A DNA stretch of 64,000 nt from Aurantiochytrium sp. KH105 (lineage: Eukaryota > Sar > Bigyra > Thraustochytrida > Thraustochytriidae): assembly GCA_003116975.1 (NCBI GenBank), contig BGKB01000122.1, forward strand, positions 153,953 through 217,952, given 5' to 3'. The notes below the pieces were generated by a model. It did no database searches. It saw nothing but the letters and a program-made list of their open reading frames with translations, and was not told where the DNA came from. Made by a program: the position numbers and the translations under genes. This document shows, piece after piece, positions 1-9,545 of the stretch. Each line of letters opens with the position of its first letter. Within the stretch, counting starts at the first letter, position 1.

Positions 1-241
1 TCTTGCAACGCTCAACGAACGAGCACGTCCAATGTCGACACGATGATGAAAAGAACCAGAGTAGGTGGGTGGAAAAAACATGCATGCAACTAACATACAC
101 CAATGGCCCAATATCGCCTCTCTCTCTCTCTCTCTCTCTCTCGCTCGCTCGCTCGCTCTCGCTCTGGATCTCTCGTGCTCGAACGCACAAGCTTTCCAGC
201 AACCAGAACAAGAAAATTGCCATCACAAGCTCTTTTTACTG
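1..241. other. Downstream flank with CT-rich microsatellite
   Basis: No gene is seen before the 3' end of the dehydrogenase at 242. A (CT)n tract grading into CTCG repeats lies at about 119-164. Short open frames across it are products of the repeat. Confidence 0.6.
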
Positions 242-1369
242 TTAGTACCCGTGGGCCTTGTCAACAGGCGTCTCGAGTGGCTCGCCCGCGCGAAAGCGAT
301 GAAGATTCTTTCGAAAGGTCTCCCACCCGAGCTGACAAAAATCCTCTGTAAGGTCTGCATTATGCGCAGTCATAAGTACACGATCATCAGGAACATCCCA
401 GAGCTCGCTGGACTCGGAAAGCGGCTCTTGCTCGTAAACATCGAGTGCTGCGAAGATCCGCTCGGCGCGCAGCTGCTTGGCAAGAGCAGCTTCATCGACG
501 ACAACCCCACGACCGCATGAAATGAATACAGCGCCTTCTTGCATAGCGTCGAAAAAGGCCTCGTCGCAAAATCGAATCGTCGCAGGCGTTCCCGGCAATG
601 AACAGACGATATAGTCAGACTTGCGAGCGAGCTCGAGCTTGTCGGTATACACGTTGTCGGCGAGAGCAGAGTCCTCTTTGTCTGGGTTTCGTCGAAAGGC
701 AGCTACTCTCATGCCGAATCCGTCCTTTGCGATGCGCGCGGTACTTTTGGCAATATGCCCAAAGCCAACAAACCCAATGGTCTTGTCTTTAAGTACGGGC
801 ATGGTGAAGCGATCGTAACGTTTGTCACGCTTGTTCTGCTGGCAACGTGAAACTCTTTTGGTAAAGTGCAGGCAGGCAAGCATGGCGTACTCTGCAAGAG
901 CTGATGAGAACGCGCCTCGACCATTGCTGACAGAAATATCGGCGCGTGTTGTAGACAGTGTGCCCGTGAGCAGACCCGTCATGTGATCCACGCCAACATT
1001 ATAGCTATGGATCCACTTGACATTCGCGAGCGCGGCGCCAGGTTCGAGCAGGGCGTCGAGACCTTCGGTTGGTGCTACGGGCGCCAGTAGAATAGCGCCG
1101 ATCTGGGCCAGCTCCTCCTTGTCGTGCTTGGCAACCAAGTCTTGAGCGCTTTCTTCCACGATGAACTCGATCTTCTCGTCGGCGACCACGTCCTTGCGTT
1201 TCATGACCTCTCGGCTCGCGACATTGTCTGCTCGAGCGAGGAGCGCAATCTTCGGATGCTGCCCCCGCATGTGCGTCGTCATCTTTGCTCGCTGCCCTCT
1301 TGTGTGCGCTTTCACTCGTGCTCGGCCGTCTTCGCGAATGGTTATGATTTGTCTGCTGCTGCAGCTCAT
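242..1369 (-). CDS. D-isomer-specific 2-hydroxyacid dehydrogenase (copy 1)
   Basis: NAD(P)-dependent dehydrogenase that interconverts a 2-keto acid and a D-2-hydroxy acid; the true substrate cannot be told. The 375-residue product has a Rossmann segment with GFGHIA, the substrate-binding/catalytic Arg in ISCGRG, the catalytic Glu region DVYEQEP and the catalytic His in MTAHNAD, in the usual family order. The first ATG is at 1369, but an internal ATG (MTTHMRG, about residue 30) could be the real start, since the first 30 residues look non-conserved. It ends PVDKAHGY, exactly like the paralogue at 29729-30862, which differs by carrying a mitochondrial-type N-terminus. Its 3' end is at the window's left edge and its 5' end faces the WAPL gene's 3' end. 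Confidence 0.9.
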   Translation of the reverse strand: MSCSSRQIITIREDGRARVKAHTRGQRAKMTTHMRGQHPKIALLARADNVASREVMKRKDVVADEKIEFIVEESAQDLVAKHDKEELAQIGAILLAPVAPTEGLDALLEPGAALANVKWIHSYNVGVDHMTGLLTGTLSTTRADISVSNGRGAFSSALAEYAMLACLHFTKRVSRCQQNKRDKRYDRFTMPVLKDKTIGFVGFGHIAKSTARIAKDGFGMRVAAFRRNPDKEDSALADNVYTDKLELARKSDYIVCSLPGTPATIRFCDEAFFDAMQEGAVFISCGRGVVVDEAALAKQLRAERIFAALDVYEQEPLSESSELWDVPDDRVLMTAHNADLTEDFCQLGWETFRKNLHRFRAGEPLETPVDKAHGY

Positions 1370-1565
1370 CAGCTGCTCATCAGCTCATCTTATCATGATG
1401 AGTAGGTATAAGTTCTCATGATATCTGCGGAACGCATTTTCGCAAGGTGTGAAAGGTCGACTGGTTCTCGTGATTTGATGCATAAAATGTCTTATCTTGC
1501 AGTTTTACTATACTCACAGTAAATTGAAGCGAGCAAAAGGTTGTCGTCTCGCGCACGCACGCGCG

Positions 1566-1602
<37 letters not shown>

Positions 1603-1722
1603 TCCCTCTCGCTCTGTTTTTCCTTTTGTTTTTTGTTTTTCTTTTTGCGCCTCAACATGCAGCATTAGCATTGGCATCGCAGAAGTCAACTGTCAATGTA
1701 ACTCAACTCAACTCAATTCAAC
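1370..1722. other. Intergenic, microsatellite and CTCAA repeats
   Basis: This is the upstream region of the first dehydrogenase and the 3' flank of the WAPL gene. It holds a (TC)n tract at about 1568-1602 and a short CTCAA/TTCAA pentamer array at about 1701-1730. I see no coding signal. Confidence 0.6.
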
Positions 1723-3849
1723 TCAACCCATGACATCATCGAGCGAAAAGAGAGGCTTGGCGTCCTTACCTCCATTGCCGTCTTCTTTGCTCGTCTTGAC
1801 ACCATTTTTAGATGAAGTAGTTCGCGTCGAAGAAACAGTCGCGCGTGATTTGACGAAACGTTTCGTCGTGTTGGTTTGCGTGGGCGCACTTTGTCCCCGC
1901 GTAGGCTTTGGAGCAGATTTTGCTGACTTGGCCCGAGAACGTTGTGCCTGTGACGAATCCTCCACAATGACAACCTTGCGACGCTGTTTTTTCTTATCAT
2001 TGGCACTGTCGTCAAAGACGACACCCCCTGGGCGCTTGACCTTTGGCTTTTCCGTTTTGCCAGCTTTCTCGGAGCCGCCGCCATCTTCTTCTTTAATGAC
2101 ATCGGCGCCTGAACGAGAGACCAGAACGGGCGCAGCGCCCGCGGCCGCCGTTGAAGATGCCGCAGACTCGGCGAGTTCGGCGCCGCGTAACTCGGCCATG
2201 ATCTCCTGCGTCTTGGTCTTTGCCTCTTCAGAAAGCACGCGTGCGTCCCGCTGAAAAGTGATAAAGGCCTCAAGGACCTGCATGACAATGGCCAAAGAGT
2301 TGCCGGGCAGCAACATCTTGGTCCCACGCTGGTTGGCTTTGTTTTCCCTCATCAGACAACCGAGCAAAAGGCAGGCGTATGAGCACGTAATAAGGTCTTC
2401 AGCAGTCCAACCAAATTCGATGCGCGCCTCAGCGCCCGCGCCGCGGCGTAGCTTTGCCAGTGCCTCGCTGGGGAGAAAGGAAACAAAAAAATTGACAAAG
2501 GCGCTGCAATGGTCACTCAGCCATACCCGGTTCTGTGAATTGGTCTCGACACAATTTGTCAGCAGGCCCAGCAGCGTGAGCCGAGAGTCGAAGAGAAACT
2601 GCGAACGTGCATCCGGCTCCGTCTCCTCCACATCGATATCCATACCTAAAAGTAAATCGTCAGCGTCAGATCCTTTGGACTTTTTCTTGTTGTTTCCGAA
2701 AGCACCGAGTGCTGTCAACTGCTTGAACATATCCACCGCAAGCTGCAATCCCTTATCGTTCATGGCCTCACAGCCGGCTGCATTCTCATGCGTCAGATTC
2801 GTCGCCACGCGCAGCAGCGGAGACAGCGCTGCCTCTGCCCAAGGCGACTTGGCGACATACGATGCAAGGATTCCTCGGCTCGCGCGCATGACGTGCTCCA
2901 TAAAGACCTCATGGTCCTTGGCCTCAAAGGCGGCCGCGAGAACCATCACGGACGAATAAGCTTCAGCGATAGAGGCCCAGGCGCCAAGGCGCCAGGCGAG
3001 CAAGGGCGACGCAGAGGCCGCCACTGAACCGTCGGCCCGCATCACAGGTTCACTCGTGGCTTTGCGCAGCTCATCGAGGAGCGCTTCGCGCACGACACGA
3101 ACGACCTTTTGGAAATATGTAGCTTGCGCTGCAACACGACCGGCCTTGCCTGCGCGCCGCGTCTGCAAGTAGAGTTTGTGGAGCTTGCATAGCTTGAGAA
3201 GAGCCAAGAGCGCAGCGTCTCGGATCCCGACGCCTCGCGGCCATTGGGACTGAATGGAGGTTCCCTCTCCATTTCCCTCGCCCAGGCCTCGGAGCATGGC
3301 CTCATCGGTGATCAAGACTTCCCTCGTGGGCTTACGGGACTGCAACGCCCGTTTCTTTCGCTTGGCACTTGCTGCGGCGGCCTTGCCGGCCTTGCCATCT
3401 TGCTCGATATCGTCAAGTCCTTCGACACGACCCGCAGCTGCAGGTCCAGCGGCTGCCCGGGCAATTTCTAGAAGGCACTGCGGTGAGGGCACAAGAGGGT
3501 CGAGATCGATGTTCATTTCCTGAAGGCCGTCCCACTCGTCCTCGTGCGAGTACACCTTGGCCACGGCGAGGCAGGCCGCAACAGCTCCCTCATCGTAGCC
3601 AACCTGCTCTCTCGTCATGGTCAGCAGGCGCTCCACGCCGGCATTGAGTTTCGGCACGAGCTTCATCCCCTCGTAGTACAAGAACTCCTGCGCACGGTTC
3701 GCCTCGCCCAGGAAGCGCGCGAGCTCCCGTGCGCTCGCGGAGCGCACGTTCGCGCTTCTCGAGGCCAGGCCGTCCATGTGGTACCCGGCCTCTTCCCAGT
3801 GCGCCTCCGCGGGCGCGCCGGTCTCGGCGCGCCGGCCGCCGGCCGCCAT
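1723..3849 (-). CDS. WAPL-like cohesin release factor
   Basis: A 708-residue protein with a helical body and a C-terminal stretch (about residues 430-560) resembling the Wings-apart-like domain: a non-conserved loop, then an ACLLLGCLMRENKANQ segment and a LPGNSLAIVMQVLEAFITF helix, matching the 'ALLLGCL...N...P......M...L..F' pattern of WAPL C-termini. WAPL opens the cohesin ring with PDS5, so a nuclear role in sister-chromatid cohesion is expected. The last 140 residues are basic, Ser/Lys-rich and disordered, with possible nuclear localisation signals. The start (MAAGGRR) is the first ATG. The gene is divergent from the SET gene, with 393 bp between the two ATGs. The call rests on motif resemblance; another HEAT/ARM-type protein is possible. 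Confidence 0.68.
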   Translation of the reverse strand: MAAGGRRAETGAPAEAHWEEAGYHMDGLASRSANVRSASARELARFLGEANRAQEFLYYEGMKLVPKLNAGVERLLTMTREQVGYDEGAVAACLAVAKVYSHEDEWDGLQEMNIDLDPLVPSPQCLLEIARAAAGPAAAGRVEGLDDIEQDGKAGKAAAASAKRKKRALQSRKPTREVLITDEAMLRGLGEGNGEGTSIQSQWPRGVGIRDAALLALLKLCKLHKLYLQTRRAGKAGRVAAQATYFQKVVRVVREALLDELRKATSEPVMRADGSVAASASPLLAWRLGAWASIAEAYSSVMVLAAAFEAKDHEVFMEHVMRASRGILASYVAKSPWAEAALSPLLRVATNLTHENAAGCEAMNDKGLQLAVDMFKQLTALGAFGNNKKKSKGSDADDLLLGMDIDVEETEPDARSQFLFDSRLTLLGLLTNCVETNSQNRVWLSDHCSAFVNFFVSFLPSEALAKLRRGAGAEARIEFGWTAEDLITCSYACLLLGCLMRENKANQRGTKMLLPGNSLAIVMQVLEAFITFQRDARVLSEEAKTKTQEIMAELRGAELAESAASSTAAAGAAPVLVSRSGADVIKEEDGGGSEKAGKTEKPKVKRPGGVVFDDSANDKKKQRRKVVIVEDSSQAQRSRAKSAKSAPKPTRGQSAPTQTNTTKRFVKSRATVSSTRTTSSKNGVKTSKEDGNGGKDAKPLFSLDDVMG

Positions 3850-4242
3850 CGCGGCCCGCGCCTGCCCCCGCGCCGCGCCGCTCGTCGCGCCGCGCTGCTC
3901 CGCCGCGGGCTGCGCCGGGGTCGCGCCGCGGTGGTTATACCCTCCGGTTCGGGCTCTGCTCGCGGGTCCCTCGCCTCGCGTCTTTTTCCGCTCTCCCTCT
4001 CCTCTCCTTGTTCCCTCCTTCTCCTACTATGGCTATCGTTTTCTCGTTTTCTTGCGAGGCGCGACGAGAGCAAAGGGAGATCGCAGAGCCGCCCGCGACG
4101 GGAAAGCGACGCGCGCAGCGAGGCGCGCGGCGGAGACGGAGACGGAGACGGAGAGGGAGAGCGGCGCGAGGCGGACGCGACGGGAAAGGCGTCTGTGGGC
4201 CTGCGCCGAAGGCAGCAGCGGCGGCGGCGGCGGCGCGACAGC
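3850..4242. promoter_or_regulatory. Bidirectional promoter region WAPL / SET gene
   Basis: 393 bp between the divergent ATGs. It is very GC-rich, with pyrimidine-rich then purine-rich strand asymmetry, including GGAGAC repeats at about 4131-4160 and GGC repeats at about 4213-4232. Open frames run through it only because of base composition. Confidence 0.5.
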
Positions 4243-5367
4243 ATGAGTGGCGTCCAGGGCCTCTCGCTGGAGCTCTTGTCGCAGCTGGCGTGCCCGAGCG
4301 TGCTCACGATCAAGGAGGTGGCCAAGGTCGGGGGCGGCCGTGGGCTCTTCGTGCAAATTCCGTTCAAGAAAGGCGCCCCCATCGGCCCGTTGCCGCCGCT
4401 CGGAGCGGCACCCGTCTCGCCAGACTTGCTGGCGCAGGCTGCACGGAGAGCGCCTCGGTGGACCCCGAGGCTGGCCGCAGATGTGGCTGGGGAGAGTGAG
4501 GAGAACAAGCCGCAGGTGTTCGCGCATCGCCCTCGGAAAGCTGGGGCCAACAGCAAAAACAAGAACAAAGGGAAAAAGCGACGCACCTTTCATGCTGATG
4601 CTCGCGCCGACGTGCGCGCCGAAGTTTGCCCCTCGTGCTTTGCAAAAGACACGCGCCTGCAGTGTGTCTATTGCAATGGGACCAACTCGCAAGTCACTCA
4701 TTTGGAACAAACGCTGCACAATGCGCTGAGAGTGTTGCATGATGAGAATGCAAGGGCTGGCGTGCTCGGCGGAACGGAACCCAATCGGTTCCCAGTGATT
4801 GCACAGTCCATCTTGCTGCGCTGCATCGTAGAGGAGTGGGTCATGGAGATTGGAAATTGCGCGACGTTGATGTATGCACTCATGCGTCCTGAGCTTGGCA
4901 AGGGAGCAGAGACGGCATGGGAGGCAGACTGGGAAAAGGCTCGCACAACCTTGGAGGCTGTATGCGCGCGCGCTAGGATTCCGCTGGATCTCTCTCCTCT
5001 ATGGAGTGCTGAGCCGGAAGACCACGACTTTGGCGGGGCCAAAGCACTTTACATGCAATGCATGTCCGTCTTGCATGTAAATTCGCTGCGCTCGCCCGAA
5101 ACGTCGGCGCTGTATCCTACGCTTAGCTTTGCCAATCACTCTTGCGACCCAAGTGTTGATCTTAGCTTTGACGGCGCCATGGCTTATCTCGTACCACGCA
5201 GAGACCTTGCCTCCGGAGATGAGCTCACCTTCCATTATGCGGGCTCGCGAGGTCTTAATCAGGATCAGCTGCAAAAGTTTCTTTCTTGGAACTATGGTTT
5301 CAAGTGTAAGGTTGACTGCGGCTGCAGCGTCAGAGATGATCCGGCGAACGTTGGAGCCACACACTAG
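4243..5367 (+). CDS. SET-domain protein (putative lysine methyltransferase)
   Basis: A 374-residue protein starting MSGVQGLSLELL. The N-terminal EVAKVGGGRGLFV is the opening SET strand (GRGLFA type). A Cys-rich segment, CPSCFAKDTRLQCVYC, at about residues 128-143 could bind zinc. The SET-C motif FANHSCDPSV (NHSC) is followed by the adenosylmethionine/lysine-channel signature GDELTFHYAG, and a post-SET-like CKVDCGC lies near the C-terminus. This is the SMYD-like split-SET order with a long insert. The expected reaction is protein-lysine methylation from S-adenosylmethionine; the target is unknown. The ATG at 4243 was chosen because the frame upstream is low-complexity Arg/Pro promoter sequence. 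An 80-residue basic region (KNKNKGKKRR) suggests nuclear location. Confidence 0.85.
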   Translation: MSGVQGLSLELLSQLACPSVLTIKEVAKVGGGRGLFVQIPFKKGAPIGPLPPLGAAPVSPDLLAQAARRAPRWTPRLAADVAGESEENKPQVFAHRPRKAGANSKNKNKGKKRRTFHADARADVRAEVCPSCFAKDTRLQCVYCNGTNSQVTHLEQTLHNALRVLHDENARAGVLGGTEPNRFPVIAQSILLRCIVEEWVMEIGNCATLMYALMRPELGKGAETAWEADWEKARTTLEAVCARARIPLDLSPLWSAEPEDHDFGGAKALYMQCMSVLHVNSLRSPETSALYPTLSFANHSCDPSVDLSFDGAMAYLVPRRDLASGDELTFHYAGSRGLNQDQLQKFLSWNYGFKCKVDCGCSVRDDPANVGATH

Positions 5368-5866
5368 CGGGACGTAGCCATGCAAAGTACTTGCACAAGT
5401 GCTTTCAGGGGGGGGGGGCACTAGGGGAAGGTGGGAGTAAGGTTGGGTGTGGTGAGGCAGGGCAATTTTATTTTGTTGCCAAACATATAGTCACACAGAC
5501 AGACACTTTGGACGAGTTATCAATAGCTTTCGGTTTCGTCAATTTCCATTCAGTGTTTAGCTACGAATGCACGCGGCAAAGAACCCAAAGGTCTCTTCTG
5601 TGCGCACTTTCTGAAAAAGGCATGATTGCGAAACGGACACGATTCCGAAGAGTTTGGGTGACAAGAAATTGGAAAAAAGAAATGGATCAAAGACGGTGTG
5701 TCAGTCAGTCAGTCAGTCAGTCAGTCAGTCAGTCGATCAATACAAAAATACAAGTGTATTTGGCTTTTTAGATAGATGGTATATCTGCACACAGAAGCTT
5801 TGCTGACGCCACGCGCGCGATGCAGAAACCGCTGGTACATGGCAAAAGGGGGAAAAGAGGATCTGA
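5368..5866. other. Convergent intergenic with CAGT array
   Basis: 3' flanks of the convergent SET and XPB genes. It contains a poly-G run at about 5406-5414 and a (CAGT)n tetranucleotide array at about 5700-5734. No gene is seen. Confidence 0.6.
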
Positions 5867-8392
5867 CTACTTGAGGCGCCCCGTCTTACGCAGCACACTG
5901 CGCATAAGCTTGTTGGTTGGCGCAATCCGGCCCGCGGCAGCCTTGCGACTCTTCGCGGCAGCCTGGCGATTCGCGATTTCAAGACTCTTTTCGAAGAGCG
6001 CTTCAGACACCTTGTTGGCGCGCAAATCGCGCTGAATCTCCCGCTGCTTTTCGATCGGAAGCTCCTCGTACGGAATTCCGCTCGCACGGGCAATTTCCTT
6101 GATGTTGCGAATGACCTTGAACGTGTAGCCTTGATCGACAAGGTACTGCTGACGCTTGTTGGAAAAGTACATTTCCGAGGTGTCCATGGAAATGAGAGTG
6201 TAAAAGAATGCGTTCCAGCCCACGTTGAAGTCCTCACCGGGCTTGGGCCGCAGAATACGGCCAAGACGCTGCGCCTCCTGACGACGCGAGCCAAAATGAG
6301 AGGACACTTGAATGATGACATTGGCCTGCGGCAAGTCAATACCCACGTCACCGACCTGTGAGATGACCAGGACATTGATTTCCTTCTCGCCTTCAAGCAT
6401 GTTTTTGCCACCGCGAAAACGGCGCAGCAAGCGCTCTCGCTCCCACTGCGTCGTATCACCGTACAGATGATGGATGCGCAAGTACGTACTATAGCGCAAA
6501 ATGGCAGGAATGTCGTCGGAGAAGACGAGCACCTTGTCCTTCTTTTCCACGTGGTAGCGCAGCAGCATCTGGCAAATGGCGAACTTGTTGGGGTTCATGA
6601 CGTACAATAGCTGCTTGCGTTTGGCGGGCGTATCGGGGCGGAGGTATTCTTCGAAGAACTCGGGTGTCATGGGGCACCACACCTCGGCGCACAGCACCTT
6701 GGCCAAGAAACCTTGCTCTGTAAGGGCCTGCCAGTTGGCCTCGTAGAGTTTGGGGCCAATAAGAAAGTTGAGATCGTCAATGAGACCGTCCTCGCGCACA
6801 AGCGTGGCGGTGAGTCCCAGCTTGCAGTGGGATTTGACGTGGCGCAGCGCCATGCGAAACATTTTCGCAGGAACAACGTGCACTTCATCCATGATGATGA
6901 GGCCCCACTCGGTATTTTTCACCTGCTGCATGACGCGCTCACCGTCCGCAGATCGCCCCTTGCTGTAGGACATCATATTGTACGTTGTCACGAGCACCGT
7001 GGCGCCGGACTCGTGCAAGTCGTCCTTGGAGAGACTGGTGAATCGGCGAATGTGCTCGTCCTTGAGGGTGGTGAACATTTTGATTGAGCGAATCCACTGT
7101 TCCACGCCGACTGAGTTGATACAAAATATGATGCAGCTCTTCTTGACTGTGCACGCCGCGGTGATGCCCGTTAGGGTCTTGCCGGCACCACAGGGCAGAA
7201 CGATGATGCCCGAGCGCGCGCGACCGTTGCCAAACATTTTGGCGAGACTCTTTTCCTGGTACGCGCGCACGCGAGTTGATGCGCGGAGATTGATGGGAAG
7301 GTCAGGATTGCGCGAGTCACGCTTAAAGTCGTACTCTTCCATGAGTGGATAGTCGGCCATCATCGCGGCCTCCTTGACCTGTTCAATGTACTCGGGTCTG
7401 ATTTCAAAGCTCAGAACCTTTCGCTGGGCGCTGGGTTCACTCTTGACATCCTTCATGCCGGCCTCGGCTGCAGATCGTTTTTTGCCGCTACCGCCACCAT
7501 CGTTCGCGGCCATGGCCGTTGCGTCATTGGCGCCGACGCCACCATCCTCCTCATCGTCGTCGGCAATGTCGTCAATGTTCTCAATTCGGCGCTCCAGCAA
7601 CTTGTCGAGCTCTTCAAAATCTGTAGCCTGCGCGGCTCGATCCTCCTGGACGGCGGCAGACTCGAGAAGACGCACGTCGTTGGATTGGACAACGCTGTTG
7701 GCACTTTGACCCGGGCCGACGCCCTCGGCGTCTTGGCCCATTCTGCGGGCCTCGAGACGCCGCAGACGCGCATCGATGGACTGATCCTGGGCCTGTCGAA
7801 TCGCTCGAATCTCTAGTAGTTTCTTGAGCACTTCCGGGTACGGACTCTCCACGTAAAGACGGTTGCGCTTGAGCACGAGCTTGGCCTTGCCATGAGACGC
7901 GGTACAGCGGCGGACGAAGGTGTCCACCTCGGGAGGAATTGGGACCTTGCTGAGGCGTTCGAGGGTCCTCAGGATGGTCTCCGTGTCGAGATTCACCGAG
8001 ACGGCGGCATACAGTGAGTACGGGGTCAACTTGTAGTGGTGAATGAGCTCTGGGCGCGACTCGGGCTCGGCGATGGCCACGAGAAAGTCTGTGGCGAGGG
8101 CAAAATAAGGGCTCGACGCCTCGAGATAGATTTGGCCCGTGGGTGCGACCCAGATGGGGCGCGATTCGTGACCCTCCTTGAGCTGCATGATTTTGCGAAA
8201 GTCGACGCCAGAGGCCAGCACGCTCGTGTTTTTGCGCGCGCGGTCGGCAATCTTTGCGGACGCCGACTTGTCCAGCTTGTCGTCATAGTCCTCTGTCACA
8301 AATTCCTCGCCCAAGTAGTTGTTCTCCTGCAGCGCCACGTTCTCCGCCTCCGCGAGGGCGGCCTGCAGCAGGTCGGCCTGCTTGGGCCCCAT
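5867..8392 (-). CDS. XPB: TFIIH 3'-5' DNA helicase/translocase XPB (ERCC3, Ssl2)
   Basis: An 841-residue XPB, slightly longer than the usual 780-800. An N-terminal damage-recognition region (about 60-200) with RPIWVAPTGQIYLE and LTPYSLYAAVSV is followed by an acidic linker (265-300). Then come Walker A LPCGAGKT (399-406), the DEVH box (502-505), the XPB-specific RED motif (533-535, in LVREDGLIDDL) and motif VI QRLGRILRPK (708-717). XPB is the ATP-driven translocase of TFIIH that opens promoter DNA and acts in nucleotide excision repair. The C-terminus is basic (RKTGRLK). All catalytic motifs are intact and no intron is needed. It diverges from the TauD-AKR gene across 1.15 kb. Confidence 0.97.
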   Translation of the reverse strand: MGPKQADLLQAALAEAENVALQENNYLGEEFVTEDYDDKLDKSASAKIADRARKNTSVLASGVDFRKIMQLKEGHESRPIWVAPTGQIYLEASSPYFALATDFLVAIAEPESRPELIHHYKLTPYSLYAAVSVNLDTETILRTLERLSKVPIPPEVDTFVRRCTASHGKAKLVLKRNRLYVESPYPEVLKKLLEIRAIRQAQDQSIDARLRRLEARRMGQDAEGVGPGQSANSVVQSNDVRLLESAAVQEDRAAQATDFEELDKLLERRIENIDDIADDDEEDGGVGANDATAMAANDGGGSGKKRSAAEAGMKDVKSEPSAQRKVLSFEIRPEYIEQVKEAAMMADYPLMEEYDFKRDSRNPDLPINLRASTRVRAYQEKSLAKMFGNGRARSGIIVLPCGAGKTLTGITAACTVKKSCIIFCINSVGVEQWIRSIKMFTTLKDEHIRRFTSLSKDDLHESGATVLVTTYNMMSYSKGRSADGERVMQQVKNTEWGLIIMDEVHVVPAKMFRMALRHVKSHCKLGLTATLVREDGLIDDLNFLIGPKLYEANWQALTEQGFLAKVLCAEVWCPMTPEFFEEYLRPDTPAKRKQLLYVMNPNKFAICQMLLRYHVEKKDKVLVFSDDIPAILRYSTYLRIHHLYGDTTQWERERLLRRFRGGKNMLEGEKEINVLVISQVGDVGIDLPQANVIIQVSSHFGSRRQEAQRLGRILRPKPGEDFNVGWNAFFYTLISMDTSEMYFSNKRQQYLVDQGYTFKVIRNIKEIARASGIPYEELPIEKQREIQRDLRANKVSEALFEKSLEIANRQAAAKSRKAAAGRIAPTNKLMRSVLRKTGRLK

Positions 8393-9545
8393 CTCGCCGC
8401 TGCCTCCGCGCCGAGAGCTCCGCTGCGGCGCGCTGGGCGGCCCCCGGGCAGGCGCGTCGCGCCGCGTCGCGCCGCGCCGGAGCGCCTCGCGGCCGAGCCT
8501 CCCGCCCGCGCTCCGAGCCTCGCCTCGCGCGCGCGCGAAGGAGCCGCGACGGGGCGCGATGATCGCGATCTGCGCTCATTTACGAGCGCCTTCGAGGCGA
8601 GACGGCCTTTCAGCCAAGTGCAGGTTAACCCGCACTTGCGCTTTCGCTCGAGTCGGCAGCGTTGCCGCGCCGGGCGCCGCGTCCCAGTCTGGCTCCGGGC
8701 CGGACGGGACGTGGAGCGTGAGCGGGAAGTCGGGCCGGGCCCCGTTGCACGGGTTCGAAGAGGGTTTCGAAGCTCGGCCGCTTGCTGCAGACATCTTCTT
8801 CTCTTGGCCAGGGTCTTCGCGCGTCAGGGCATCGCGACGAGGCCCAAACCCGCCCTGCGCCTTGACTGCTTGCTGCACGCGTCTCCTGCAGCCGCTGCAG
8901 CCGCTGCTGCTGTCTGCGAGGCTGCCTCGAGCTTGGATCAGAGTCTGCGCTCCTGCTTGACTCGGATGTGGTCGCCTTGCATTGCGCTCGCTTCATAGCA
9001 TCGCCAACAACGAAGACGAGAGAGAGCGAGAGCGAGAGCGAGAACGCGCACACACTCTGCGGGCGGTGTTCGCGAGAACGTCGCGGGTCGTGAAGAAAGC
9101 AAGGAAAGGAAGGAAGGAGAGGAAGGAAGGGAGCGCAGCCATCGTGCCAGGCGACAGGAGCGGTCGCGCCATCGTGCCAGCCTGCCGCAGCCTGCCGGGC
9201 CAGACCGGGCGGAGGTCGAGCGAGCTCTTCTTTGCGACGCACATTTGCGCACAGAGGGATGCATGGCTCGAAGATGCATGACATGGCGTGGTGCGGTGGC
9301 GTGGTGGCGTGGCGTGGCGTGGCATGGCATGGCATGGTATGGTATGGTATGGTGATTTTGGGGACCTTTTTCTCGTGGAGATAATCTTGACCTGGCACGA
9401 GAAGGACAGAATCATGTGATGTGCGGCGCGGCTTGCTGGCTGGAGCAAACCCCAATCACTCGCTCGCTTGACCGACGTATCGACCGACCGACCGACCGAC
9501 CGACCGACCGACCGAACGAAGAGGCCAGATAGACGCCCGAGCAGG
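8393..9545. promoter_or_regulatory. Bidirectional upstream region XPB / TauD-AKR
   Basis: 1.15 kb, GC-rich near the XPB start and repeat-rich near the fusion gene. Repeats include (GAGAGC)n at about 9012-9040, GGAA-rich sequence at about 9097-9130, (GGCAT/GGTAT)n at about 9310-9352 and (CCGA)n at about 9480-9517, just before the downstream ATG. No convincing coding sequence is seen. Confidence 0.5.
9480..9517. repeat. (CCGA)n microsatellite in 5' leader
   Basis: About nine tandem copies of a 4-bp unit end some 30 bp before the ATG at 9546. In frame it would read as TDRP repeats, but the upstream frame has no ATG, so it is probably 5' untranslated. Confidence 0.8.

Noticed and set aside
1..240. 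Repeat-rich frames at the left edge.
   Set aside because: They are built on a CT microsatellite and have no protein features.
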